A stretch of 64,000 bases of DNA from an uncultured Streptomyces sp. (lineage in GTDB: Bacteria; Actinomycetota; Actinomycetes; Streptomycetales; Streptomycetaceae): NCBI RefSeq assembly GCF_947488945.1, contig NZ_CANLBS010000004.1, positions 124,001 through 188,000 of the forward strand, read 5' to 3'. The notes under the pieces were generated by a model. That model was not told the DNA's origin. It did no database searches and saw only the letters and a program-made list of their open reading frames with translations. Numbering within the stretch: the stretch's first letter is position 1; the number at the start of each line of letters is the position of its first letter. A program made the position numbers and the translations under genes. Shown here in pieces: positions 19,129 through 27,593 of the stretch.

Positions 19129-21582
19129 ATGAGCGGCCGTGCCACGAGAGAAGAGACGGTTGACGTGGTGTGGTCGGGCAGTTGGGTGGCCGAGCGGCTC
19201 GGAGTCGGGCTGGACGGCGACGGAGATCTCCAGGACCTGCTGGGCCTCGCCCTGAGGCGCAACCCCAAGCGGGCCCACCTGCTGGTGTCGAACATCCTCG
19301 GCAAACACGTGCCGCAGCTGCCGTCCGTGGTCCACGGCTCCGGCGTCGCACTGGGCCGCCGGGTCCGTGAGCTGCTCGGCGACGAGGCCGACCGGGCCGT
19401 CGTCCTCGGCTACGCGGAGACCGCCACCGGACTCGGCCACGCCGTCGCCGACGGCCTCGGCACCGCGACCTACCTCCACTCCACCCGCCGCCCGGTGCCC
19501 GGCGTCGCGCCCGCCGGCGGCTTCGAGGAGTCGCACTCGCACGCCACCTCGCACCTGCTGCTCCCCGAGGACCGCACCCTGCTGCTCGGCACGCCGGGCA
19601 CCGCCCCCGCCCCGCTGGTCCTCGTCGACGACGAGTTCTCCACCGGCAACACCGTCCTCAACACCATCCGCGCCCTGCACGCGCTGCACCCGCGCGAGCG
19701 GTACGTCATCGTCGCCCTGGTGGACATGCGGTCCGCCGAGGACCGCGGCCGGCTCACCGGCTTCGCCGCCGAGGTGGGCGCACGCGTCGACCTGGTGACC
19801 CGCAGCTCCGGCACGGTCAGCCTGCCCGACGGCGTCCTCGAACGCGGCCAGGAGCTCGTCGCCGCACAGGAGGAACTGGCCGCCACCCCGCCGCTCCCCG
19901 GCACCCCGGCGGCCCCCTGCGTCCGGGTCGCCCTGGACTGGCCGGCGGGCGTCCCCGACGGCGGACGGCACGGCTTCACCCCCGCCCACCGCACCGCGCT
20001 CGAAGCGGCCCTGCCCGAGATGGCCGACCGAATAACCGGCGCCCTGGGCGACGCCCGCAAGGTCCTCGTCCTCGGCTTCGAAGAGCTCATGTACGCCCCG
20101 CTGCGCCTCGGCACCGCCCTGGAGGAACGCACCGCCGCCGAGGTCCGCTACTCCACCACCACCCGCTCGCCCGTCCTCGCCGTGGACGACCCCGGCTACG
20201 CCATCCGCAGCCGCCTCGTCTTCCCGGCCCACGACGACCCGGCCGACGGCCCCGGCGACCGGTACGCCTACAACGTCGCCGGAGCCGGTTTCGACGCCAT
20301 CGTCGCCGTCGTCGACTCCCACGCCGACACGCCCGAACTCCACGCCCCCGACGGGCTGCTGGCCCGCCTCGCCGCCCACACCGGCCGGGTCCTGCTCGTG
20401 GTCGTCCCCTCGTACACCCCCGAACGGCAGGAGGCCGCCATGCTGCCCGAACCCCTCAGAGGCCCCGACTTCTCCTCGTACCCCGCCGAGGACGTCGGCT
20501 GGCTGCTCCAGGACCTCTCGGGAACCGAGCTGGAGGCCCCCACCGAGGAGCGCGAGGAGGCGATACAGAGCGGCGGCGCCCACTACGCCGAGTCGCTGCC
20601 CGTCGAGTACCAGCCCAGCCCGGAATACCAAGCGCTCTTCACCGCCGCGCTGGAGACCTCCGCCGCGCGCGTCGCCCGAGCCGTCGGCACCGTCACCGAG
20701 ACGGTCCTCGCCGAACGCGGCCCCCGGCCCGTACTCGTGTCGCTGGCCCGCGCCGGAACGCCCGTCGGCGTTCTCATGCGCCGCTGGGCCCAGCACCGGC
20801 ACGGCATCGACCTGCCGCACTACGCCGTCTCCATCGTGCGCGGCCGGGGCATCGACGCCAACGCCCTGCGCTGGCTGGCCGCCCACCACGACCCCGCCGA
20901 CGTGGTCTTCGTCGACGGCTGGACCGGCAAGGGCGCCATCACCCGCGAACTCGCCGACGCCCTCGCCGGCTTCGAGGGGTTCGACCCGGAGATCGCGGTG
21001 CTCGCCGACCCCGGCGGCTGCGTGCGCACCTACGGCACCCGCGAGGACTTCCTCATCCCGTCGGCCTGCCTCAACTCCACCGTGTCCGGGCTCATCTCAC
21101 GCACCGTCCTGCGCGCCGATCTGGTCGGGCCCCACGACTTCCACGGCGGCAAGTTCTACCGCGAACTGGCGGACGCCGACGTCTCCCTCCACTTCCTCGA
21201 CACCATCACCGCCCGCTTCGACGAGGTCGCCGAGGCCGCGGACACCGAGGCCAAGGCACTGCTGGCGGCCGACCGCGCCCCCACCTGGGAGGGCTGGGCG
21301 GCCGTCGAACGCATCAGCGAGGAGTACGGCATCCACGACGTCAACCTCGTGAAGCCCGGCGTCGGAGAGACCACCCGGGTCCTGCTGCGCCGCGTACCCT
21401 GGAAGATCCTCGCCCAGCGGGGCGCGGGCGCCGACCTCGACCACGTACGCCTGCTCGCGGCCCAGCGGGGCGTGCCCGTCGAGGAGGTCGACGGGCTTCC
21501 CTACAGCTGTGTCGGCCTGATCCACCCCCAGTACACGCGGGGCGCGACCGGCGCCGACGGCAAGGCGGTGACCGAGAAGTGA
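19129..21582 (+). CDS. Phosphoribosyltransferase-TRSP-StiP fusion protein
   Basis: About 817 residues in three parts. First, a PRTase domain (about 40-240) with the PRPP loop VDDEFSTGNT at 166-175. Second, a TRSP domain (about 260-470) carrying the motif TRSP itself at 345-348. Third, a StiP/second PRTase-like domain (about 495-800) with VDGWTGKGAI at 595-604 and conserved cysteines (GGCVRTYG, SACLNSTVSG, LPYSCVGLIHP). ATG 19129 is used; GTG 19165 is an alternative with a purine-rich site before it. The next gene overlaps by GTGA. It is the core enzyme of the predicted Ter-linked nucleoside-like pathway. Confidence 0.87.
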   Translation: MSGRATREETVDVVWSGSWVAERLGVGLDGDGDLQDLLGLALRRNPKRAHLLVSNILGKHVPQLPSVVHGSGVALGRRVRELLGDEADRAVVLGYAETATGLGHAVADGLGTATYLHSTRRPVPGVAPAGGFEESHSHATSHLLLPEDRTLLLGTPGTAPAPLVLVDDEFSTGNTVLNTIRALHALHPRERYVIVALVDMRSAEDRGRLTGFAAEVGARVDLVTRSSGTVSLPDGVLERGQELVAAQEELAATPPLPGTPAAPCVRVALDWPAGVPDGGRHGFTPAHRTALEAALPEMADRITGALGDARKVLVLGFEELMYAPLRLGTALEERTAAEVRYSTTTRSPVLAVDDPGYAIRSRLVFPAHDDPADGPGDRYAYNVAGAGFDAIVAVVDSHADTPELHAPDGLLARLAAHTGRVLLVVVPSYTPERQEAAMLPEPLRGPDFSSYPAEDVGWLLQDLSGTELEAPTEEREEAIQSGGAHYAESLPVEYQPSPEYQALFTAALETSAARVARAVGTVTETVLAERGPRPVLVSLARAGTPVGVLMRRWAQHRHGIDLPHYAVSIVRGRGIDANALRWLAAHHDPADVVFVDGWTGKGAITRELADALAGFEGFDPEIAVLADPGGCVRTYGTREDFLIPSACLNSTVSGLISRTVLRADLVGPHDFHGGKFYRELADADVSLHFLDTITARFDEVAEAADTEAKALLAADRAPTWEGWAAVERISEEYGIHDVNLVKPGVGETTRVLLRRVPWKILAQRGAGADLDHVRLLAAQRGVPVEEVDGLPYSCVGLIHPQYTRGATGADGKAVTEK

Positions 21583-22571
21583 CCACACCCGACGCCGTAC
21601 CCGCTGACGCGCTTCCCTCCCTGGAGACGGTCTCGCCCGCCGACCCCGCGGTCCCCCCGCCGCCGGTCGAGCCCTCCCTCCCCGCCCCGCCCGCGGAGGT
21701 GCCGGTCACCGTCACCGCCGCCGTCATCGTGGACCCCGAAACCGAGGCCGCGCCCGCGACGGACCCCGCCGTGCTGGTCGCCAGCGACCTCGACCGCACC
21801 CTGATCTACTCCACCGGCGCCCTCCAGCTCACCATGGCCGACCACGAGGCGCCCCGGCTCCTCTGCGTCGAGGTCTACGGCCACAAACCCCTCTCCTACA
21901 TCACCGAGACCTCCGCCGCGCTCCTGGAGGAACTGGGCCGCACCACCCTCTTCGTACCGACCACCACCCGCACCCGCGAGCAGTACCACCGCATCCGGCT
22001 CCCCGGCCCCGCCCCCCGGTACGCCATCGTCGCCAACGGCGGGCACCTGCTCGTCGACGGAGTCACCGACCTCGGCTGGCACGCCGGCGTGACCACCCGG
22101 ATCGCCGACGGCTGCGCCCCGCTGGACGAGATCCGCGCCCACCTCGCCACCGTCACCGACCCCGCGTGGCTGCTCAAGGAACGCATCGCCGAGGACCTCT
22201 TCGCCTACCTCGTCGTCGAGCGGACCTTGCTGCCCGAAGGATGGGTCAAGGAACTCGCCGACTGGGCCGACCCGCTCGGCTGGACCGTCTCCCTCCAGGG
22301 CCGGAAGATCTACGTCGTGCCCGCACCGCTCACCAAGAGCGCCGCCATGCACGAGGTCGCCCGCCGCACCGGCGCCACCCTCACCCTGGCCGCCGGCGAC
22401 TCGCTGCTCGACGCCGACCTGCTGATGGCCGCCGACCGCGGCTGGCGCCCCGGACACGGCGAACTCGCCGACACCGACTGGCACGCCCCGCACGTCGAGG
22501 CGCTCGACCGACGCGGCGTCCTCGCCGGTGAGGAGATCCTGCGCGGATTCCAACGCGCGGCACGCGGCTGA
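21579..22571 (+). CDS. HAD-superfamily phosphatase of the Ter biosynthetic set
   Basis: The GTG at 21579 overlaps the TGA of the preceding gene, indicating translational coupling. The 330-residue protein has a Pro/Ala-rich, probably disordered first 60 residues, then a HAD domain: nucleophile motif DLDRT at 70-74 (ASDLDRTLIYS), motif II in LFVPTTTRTREQY, a lysine in LTKSAAMHEVARR, and the acidic motif AAGDSLLDADLLM. A Cof-type cap is suggested by the long insert. It would remove a phosphate from the product of the PRTase step; the substrate is inferred from context only. Confidence 0.88.
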   Translation: MTTPDAVPADALPSLETVSPADPAVPPPPVEPSLPAPPAEVPVTVTAAVIVDPETEAAPATDPAVLVASDLDRTLIYSTGALQLTMADHEAPRLLCVEVYGHKPLSYITETSAALLEELGRTTLFVPTTTRTREQYHRIRLPGPAPRYAIVANGGHLLVDGVTDLGWHAGVTTRIADGCAPLDEIRAHLATVTDPAWLLKERIAEDLFAYLVVERTLLPEGWVKELADWADPLGWTVSLQGRKIYVVPAPLTKSAAMHEVARRTGATLTLAAGDSLLDADLLMAADRGWRPGHGELADTDWHAPHVEALDRRGVLAGEEILRGFQRAARG

Positions 22572-22644
22572 CCTGCGGGCGCGCCGCCGGGGAGTTGGGC
22601 AGGCTTGCTCCCCGGCGCAACGGACGACGATCGGGAGCGACACC

Positions 22645-23304
22645 GTGACCAAGGGCAACGACACCAAGATCACCGACGAGCTGTACGCCTACGTGCTGGC
22701 GCACAACCCACCGCTCGACCCCGTCCAGCGCGAACTGGTCGACACCACCTGGGCCCGGTTCCCCGACCGGGCGGGCATGCAGTCCGCCGAGGAACAGGGG
22801 CCGCTGCTCGCCTTCCTCGTCCGGCTGACCGGGGCCCGGCACATCGTGGAGGTCGGCACCTTCACCGGCTTCAGCGCACTGTCGATGGCACGGGCCCTCC
22901 CGGCGGACGGCACCCTGATCGCCTGCGACGTCTCGGAGGCGTGGACCGCGTACGGCCGTGAGGCCTGGACGAAGGCGGGCGTCGCGGACCGCATCGACCT
23001 GCGCATCGCCCCCGCCCTCGACACCCTGCGCGCGATGCCGGCCGAGCCGCACATCGACTTCGCCTACCTCGACGCGGACAAGGGCAACTACATCGCGTAC
23101 TGGGAGGAGTTGGTCCCCCGGCTGCGGCCCGGGGGCGTCATCGCCACGGACAACACGCTGTTCCACGGCGGGGTGGTCGACCCGCAGGCGACCGGGGGAG
23201 CGGCGGCGATCCGGGAGTTCAACGACCACGTGGTGGCCGACCCCCGGATGGACAGCGTGCTGCTCACGGTCGCGGACGGACTGACGCTGTCGCGTCGGAA
23301 GTGA
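22645..23304 (+). CDS. Class I SAM-dependent O-methyltransferase (CCoAOMT/DUF family 3)
   Basis: The GTG at 22645 has GGGAG 8 bases upstream and yields 219 residues. SAM motif I is HIVEVGTFTGFSALSMA; the metal/substrate region YLDADKGNYIAYWE and ATDNTLFHGGVVDP are typical of the magnesium-dependent O-methyltransferase family acting on catechol-like small molecules. It lies 73 bp after the HAD gene and before a strong terminator, so it may be the last gene of the Ter biosynthetic operon, or an independent enzyme. The substrate is unknown. Confidence 0.92.
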   Translation: MTKGNDTKITDELYAYVLAHNPPLDPVQRELVDTTWARFPDRAGMQSAEEQGPLLAFLVRLTGARHIVEVGTFTGFSALSMARALPADGTLIACDVSEAWTAYGREAWTKAGVADRIDLRIAPALDTLRAMPAEPHIDFAYLDADKGNYIAYWEELVPRLRPGGVIATDNTLFHGGVVDPQATGGAAAIREFNDHVVADPRMDSVLLTVADGLTLSRRK

Positions 23305-23336
23305 CCGCGACGCTCCCTCTCGGGCAGGTGACGTGA

Positions 23337-23381
23337 CCGCCCCGCTCCCTTCCGGCCGGGTGCCGGAAGGGAGCGGGGCGG
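23337..23381. terminator. Strong terminator, 20-bp perfect stem
   Basis: Arms 23337-23356 and 23362-23381 are perfectly complementary around a 5-base loop. It closes the Ter operon and also faces the end of the FmdB gene. Confidence 0.9.
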
Positions 23382-23477
23382 GAGGGCACGGTCAGGCGGG
23401 CCTGGTGCGCACGGTGCGCGGGTGATCACGGCACGCGGGTGCGCCCGGTACGGGGGTGTGCCCAGGGTGCCGCCGGG

Positions 23478-23696
23478 TCAGCCGCAGCAGCCGCCACCGC
23501 AGCAGCCTCCGCCACCGCCTCCGGCGGACGGGGCGGGGGACGCCGCCGAGGAACCGCCCACCGCCACGGCGGAGAGCAGCTTCACGGTGTCGTCGTGGCC
23601 GGCCGGGCAGGCGGCGGGGGTGGAGGACTCGGCCATCGGACGGCTGAGCTCGAACGTGTCGCCGCAGGTGCGGCAGCGGTACTCGTAACGGGGCAT
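23478..23696 (-). CDS. FmdB-family zinc ribbon protein
   Basis: This 72-residue protein begins MPRYEYRCRTCGDTFEL, with a second CP-x-GH element (AACPAGHDDTVKLL) forming the FmdB zinc ribbon. Residues 45-72 are Ser/Ala/Gly-rich and end in GGGCCGGGCCG, a cysteine-rich tail that may bind an extra metal ion. FmdB proteins are called regulatory because of one methylotroph gene; the actual role is uncertain. It is a single small gene upstream of a repeat-rich gap. Confidence 0.9.
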   Translation of the reverse strand: MPRYEYRCRTCGDTFELSRPMAESSTPAACPAGHDDTVKLLSAVAVGGSSAASPAPSAGGGGGGCCGGGCCG

Positions 23697-23822
23697 GGGC
23701 ACAGAGTAGAGCCGTCCGGGTCCCGCCGACCACGGGGCGTGGTCTCCGGGGCGGGCGCGTCGGGTTTCGACGGGGTGCGGCTTGTGCGGCGTGTCGTGCG
23801 GTGCGGGGCGGTGAGGTGCGGT

Positions 23823-23862
23823 GGTGCCGTGCGATGCGGTGCGGTGCCGTGCGATGCGGCGC
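23823..23862. repeat. Tandem 20-bp repeat in GTGCGG-rich DNA
   Basis: Two adjacent 20-bp units (23823-23842 and 23843-23862) start GGTGCCGTGCGATGCGG and differ at one base. The surrounding 23775-23875 is a purine/pyrimidine-biased stretch rich in GTGCGG. It lies in the gap between the FmdB and DUF4383 genes. Confidence 0.8.
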
Positions 23863-23901
23863 GACGGGGCGTGGCCTTCCGCCGGGGCGCGTCGGGCCGC
23901 C

Positions 23902-24516
23902 TCACGCGTGCTGGCGCGGGCGGATCCACGGGCGCCGGTGGCGCTTGGCGGCGGGTTGCGGTGCGGGCCGGGGCGGCGCGGGCACCGGCTGGGGCGGCTC
24001 GTACCGGCGCCGTTCCTCGCGGGCGACCAGGTCGGGGTGGCGCGCACGCCAGTACGGGTTGTCGTGCGGGAGCCCGCCGCTGACCCGTCCGTACATGCCG
24101 AAGAACATCAGCAGCAGGCCGACCAGGAAACTGAAGATCACGTTCTGCATCCGGAAAGCGAGCACGTTCAGCCCGGTGTCGAGCAGCGCGAGGTTGACGA
24201 ATCCGCTGGCGATGAAGGCGATGCCCACCGTCATGTTGAGCGTCGAGGCGACGTTCCCGCCGATGACCATGCCGCCGAGCAGCAGCAGGCCGACGACGAT
24301 CGACAGCACGCTCAGCGCACCGTTGGTGCTGAGCCCGGCCACGGTGTCGCCGCCGGTGTCGAAGAACCCGATGCGGTCGATCAGCCCCAGGATGCCGAAG
24401 ACGATCAGCACCAGGCCCATCAACCCCGCGCCCACCCGGTAGAACCGGCTGAGCCGGTGGTCCACGGGCATCTGCTCGTCGAGGCGCGTGTTCAGGCGTG
24501 CACGCGTGATCCGCAT
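23902..24516 (-). CDS. DUF4383 family membrane protein
   Basis: The ATG at 24514-24516 has an excellent GGAGGAGG site upstream. The 204-residue protein has four membrane helices (about 28-48, 65-90, 95-118 and 128-150), the DUF4383 pattern (VGAGLMGLVLIVFGILGLID, LSTNGALSVLSIVVGLLLLG), and a basic, Pro-rich cytoplasmic tail (PHDNPYWRARHPDLVAREE, ending RRPWIRPRQHA). The function is unknown. It stands alone between a repeat-rich gap and a 231-bp GC-rich upstream region. Confidence 0.88.
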   Translation of the reverse strand: MRITRARLNTRLDEQMPVDHRLSRFYRVGAGLMGLVLIVFGILGLIDRIGFFDTGGDTVAGLSTNGALSVLSIVVGLLLLGGMVIGGNVASTLNMTVGIAFIASGFVNLALLDTGLNVLAFRMQNVIFSFLVGLLLMFFGMYGRVSGGLPHDNPYWRARHPDLVAREERRRYEPPQPVPAPPRPAPQPAAKRHRRPWIRPRQHA

Positions 24517-24747
24517 ACCGACCTCCTCCGGGTTCCCCTCCAGGATCGGCCCGCACGGGACGGCGGACAACCGGGGCGGGGAGGGGATGTCGGGCGGCGA
24601 GGTGGGGGCGGCACGGGCGTGCGGTGGGTGTGGTGGGTGCGGGGCGCGGGTGGAAGCAGGACCCCGGGGGAGGGCCCTGGGGGAGGGGAGGGTGCGCGGC
24701 CGGAGTGCGGGCATGGGGCGCGCGGGCAGGAGTGCGGGCCCGGGGGG

Positions 24748-26121
24748 TTACGCGCCGACGCCGCGCTCCTCGCGGATGTCGGAGACGACCCGGGCCGCGG
24801 TGCGCCGCACCGCGTCCGTCTCGGTCAGGAAGTGCCAGTAGTCGGGGTGGCGGCCCTCCAGACCCTCGACGGCCCGTTCCAGCCGGGCGACCGCGTCGTC
24901 CAGGGGGCGGGCGTGCCGGGGATCGGGGGTGTTGCGCCCGTCCATCGCGAGGCGCTGGGCGTCCCGCACCGCGAACCGGGTCCGGCTGATCTCCTGCTGC
25001 GGGTCGGCCGCGACCGCGTCGAGCTGCCGCAGCCGGTCACCGGCGGCGGAGACCGCCTCGTCCGTGGCGTTGAGCAGTGCGCGGACCGTGCTCAGCCGGG
25101 AGGTGGCGTCCGCCCAACGCTGTTCCGCCCGCGCCTCGGCGGCCTCGGCCAGCTTCTCCTCGGCCCGGCGCACATTGACCGCGGCCTGCTCCGGAACCGG
25201 CTGGAGGTCCTGCCAGCATGCTGCGGAGAAGCGCCGCCGCAGCTCGCTGAGGACCGGCTCGACCGTGCCCGAGCGGGTGGTGAGGGCCTCGGCCCGGGTA
25301 CGCAGCGACACCAGCCGCCGGTCTATCTCGGCGGCCCGCTCCGGCAGCCGCGCCGCCTCCGTCCTGATGGCCTCGGCGTCCCGCAGCACCTGGTCGGCGC
25401 GACGGAGTGTCTCGGGCACGCCGTGCCGGCCGGCGCCCTCGTTCAGCTTGGTCAGCTCCGGGGCGAGCGCCGCGAGCCGGGCGGCGAGGTCGTCGGCCTT
25501 GAGGCCGGTGGCGCGGACCGCGTCGAGGGCGTTGCTCGCGCCAAGCAGGGCCTGCCGGGCCCGCTCCACGGCGGGCGCGAGCCGGGCGAGCTGGGTCTCC
25601 GCGCCGCTCAGTAGTGGCCCGAGCCCGCGCTCGTAGCGGTCGAGCTCGCCCCTGACCCGCACGAGGTCGTCCTTGGCCCGGGTCAGCGCCGTCCTGGCCT
25701 GGGTGGCGACGGACGGCTCCAGGTCGTCGCGGTCCAGGTCGTGGGCGTCCACGGCCTCGATGTAGGCGTGGCTCACCTCGTCGATGCGCCGGCCGAGAGC
25801 GGCGAACTCCTCCACCGCCTGGCGCGCGCGGGGAGAACTGTCGACGGCCGTGATCGTCTCGATGGAGATCCGCAGATCGCGCTGGGCGGTGTCCAGCTCG
25901 TAGAACGCGGCCGCGGCGGCGTCCTTGGCGGCCTGTGCGTCGGCCCGCCTGCTCTCGTCGCGCCCGCCGAACCAGCGGCGGGTGCCGCCTCCGGCGAAGG
26001 CCGCGGGGAGCGTGGCGACGAGCAGCGGAACGGGGAGCAGCAGCAGCGTCAGGACGTCCCGGACGCCTCCGACCGCCGACCCCCCACCGGCCCTCGCCGA
26101 CCGCGCGTCTGTCGCCGTCAC
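24748..26121 (-). CDS. Hypothetical membrane-anchored coiled-coil protein
   Basis: The GTG at 26119-26121 has GGGAGAGG upstream. Of 457 residues, about 23-45 (LTLLLLPVPLLVATLPAAFAG) are a membrane helix, followed by RRWFGGRDESR. The rest is nearly all long, charged helices rich in Ala, Glu, Arg and Leu, without Pro (for example AKDDLVRVRGELDRYERGL), suggesting an extended coiled-coil or spectrin-like bundle. A single WHFLTETDAVRR element ends the protein. No enzymatic motif is visible. A structural or envelope-organising role is only a guess. Confidence 0.75.
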   Translation of the reverse strand: MTATDARSARAGGGSAVGGVRDVLTLLLLPVPLLVATLPAAFAGGGTRRWFGGRDESRRADAQAAKDAAAAAFYELDTAQRDLRISIETITAVDSSPRARQAVEEFAALGRRIDEVSHAYIEAVDAHDLDRDDLEPSVATQARTALTRAKDDLVRVRGELDRYERGLGPLLSGAETQLARLAPAVERARQALLGASNALDAVRATGLKADDLAARLAALAPELTKLNEGAGRHGVPETLRRADQVLRDAEAIRTEAARLPERAAEIDRRLVSLRTRAEALTTRSGTVEPVLSELRRRFSAACWQDLQPVPEQAAVNVRRAEEKLAEAAEARAEQRWADATSRLSTVRALLNATDEAVSAAGDRLRQLDAVAADPQQEISRTRFAVRDAQRLAMDGRNTPDPRHARPLDDAVARLERAVEGLEGRHPDYWHFLTETDAVRRTAARVVSDIREERGVGA

Positions 26122-26288
26122 ATGCCTCTCCCGTGCTGGTCCGCCACTGCCTGTGCCCGGTCCATTCTCCCACCAGTAAGGACGAACACCGGGGGCGAAA
26201 GGTTCGCGGTTCGGGAGGCGACTTGGCGGGTCAGACGTGCGAGGCGGAGGGCGGCCCGCGGGCAGCCGGCGGCGGAGGCCGGGCGGGA

Positions 26289-27116
26289 TCAGCCCGCGTT
26301 GCGGACCGTGATGCCGCCGTTGTCGCTGCGTACCTTCACCACGTGGTGGCTGGTGCTGTCGCGCGGCACGTCCACGTCGACGTCCCCGTTGTCGGCGTCC
26401 GCGTCCACGGCGTACGCGTCCCGGCCGGACGGCAGGTCGATGTCGATGCGCCCGTTCTGGCTGACGACGTCCACCAGGTCGGGGACGGCCGCGAACTCCA
26501 GCCGGACCTCGCCGTTGTCCGACCTGGCCTCCACCGAGGCGCCCGAGATGTTCTTCGCGTCCACCGAACCGTTCTGGCTCCGGAGCTTCAGCGGCCCGCT
26601 GACGTCACGTACCACCACGCCCCCGTTGTCCGAGGAGAGTTCCAGCGGAGTGTCGAAGCCGGTCGCGGTGATCTTCCCGTTGTCGCCGTCGACGTTCACG
26701 GCGACGCCGTCCGGCACCTTGACCGTGTAACGGGCCTCGCAGTCGCTGATCATGGCGTCGCAGTCCACCTTGAGCGTGAGCGTGCCGCCGTCCATCCTCC
26801 ACACCGGGTCGGGGCCGCTGCCGAACATCACCCACCCGTCGACCTGCCGCTCGACCTCGACCCGCTCCACGTCGGCCGGCTCGATCCGGAGCGACGAGTT
26901 CCCCGCCTCGATCGTCAGCTCCCGGCCCTCCAGCGCGAACGACTTCCGCTCGACGGGCGCCGCGTCCGCGTCCGTGCTGCCGCAACCGCTGAGCCCCAGC
27001 ATCACGACGACGGCCCCACCGACCCCGACGAGCACCCGCCCGCGCGGCCGGAGGCGGGGGGAGGGCGCGACGGATCCGGTGTGCGCGCTGCGATGTGTGC
27101 CGGTACGGATGTCCAC
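26289..27116 (-). CDS. DUF4097 beta-helix lipoprotein
   Basis: The GTG at 27114-27116 gives 275 residues. A basic N terminus and a hydrophobic stretch (VLVGVGGAVVVMLGLSGC) end in the lipobox LSGC, so it should be lipid-anchored at the outer face of the membrane. The rest consists of repeats of short beta strands with Asp/Asn-Gly turns (DGDNGKITATGFDTPLELSS, DNGGVVVRDVSG, QNGSVDAKNISG, DNGEVRLEF, QNGRIDIDL), the DUF4097 right-handed beta-helix pattern. Function unknown; homologues appear in envelope stress contexts. Confidence 0.87.
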   Translation of the reverse strand: MDIRTGTHRSAHTGSVAPSPRLRPRGRVLVGVGGAVVVMLGLSGCGSTDADAAPVERKSFALEGRELTIEAGNSSLRIEPADVERVEVERQVDGWVMFGSGPDPVWRMDGGTLTLKVDCDAMISDCEARYTVKVPDGVAVNVDGDNGKITATGFDTPLELSSDNGGVVVRDVSGPLKLRSQNGSVDAKNISGASVEARSDNGEVRLEFAAVPDLVDVVSQNGRIDIDLPSGRDAYAVDADADNGDVDVDVPRDSTSHHVVKVRSDNGGITVRNAG

Positions 27117-27364
27117 GACGGGTCCCCCAGAGAAGTGGTGCGGAGTGCGATGTGCCGAGTGCGGTGGTGGTGCGGTTCGAGAGCCGCGCCGGGCGACGGC
27201 TGGTCACCCGGAGGTGGCCCGGTACCACTCACCGTATGCACCCGCCCCGCCGCGTGGGATACGGCCGCCCACCGTCTTCGGGGTAGGGCTATCCCCCCAC
27301 CGGGGGCCGCAGGAAGGGAGTAGGAGCAGGTCGCCCGCGCCATGTACGCTGTTCCCTCATCCAC

Positions 27365-27439
27365 GGGTGCGTAGCTCAGGGGTAGAGCGCTGCTCTTACA
27401 AAGCAGATGTCGGCGGTTCGAAACCGTCCGCGCCCACCA
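27365..27439 (+). tRNA. tRNA-Val (anticodon UAC)
   Basis: A full cloverleaf folds: acceptor GGGTGCG with CGCGCCC (one T-G pair), D arm GCTC..GAGC, anticodon arm CTGCT-CTTACAA-AGCAG, T arm GGCGG-TTCGAAA-CCGTC, discriminator A and encoded CCA (27437-27439). The anticodon loop CTTACAA gives UAC, reading GUA. A perfect 15-bp terminator follows at 27445-27477. The last 35 bases (27404-27438) are repeated imperfectly at 28157-28191. Confidence 0.95.
27404..27438 (+). repeat. Left attachment-like repeat within tRNA-Val 3' end
   Basis: These 35 bases, from the anticodon stem to CC of the CCA end, match 28157-28191 at 32 positions, including a 17-base identical run at the tRNA 3' end. This is the usual attB segment of tRNA-directed integrases. 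Confidence 0.7.
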
Positions 27440-27444
27440 GCCAG

Positions 27445-27477
27445 AACGCCCCCGCAGCGAGCCGCTGCGGGGGCGTT
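27445..27477 (+). terminator. Terminator of tRNA-Val
   Basis: A perfect 15-bp stem (27445-27459 with 27463-27477) closes a 3-base loop directly after the tRNA. Confidence 0.85.
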
Positions 27478-27593
27478 GACGGTAGTAGGTGACGGCAGCG
27501 TCCCCGGACTTCCTTCGATCCTGGCAGAGCGGAGCAGCCGCGGCCCCCAGATCGTTAAGGGGAACGAGGCACAGCATCGACGGCAAGCGCCTC

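Noticed and set aside
23697..23901. CRISPR-like array from the GTGCGG repeats
   Set aside because: Units are directly adjacent without spacers and there is no cas gene.
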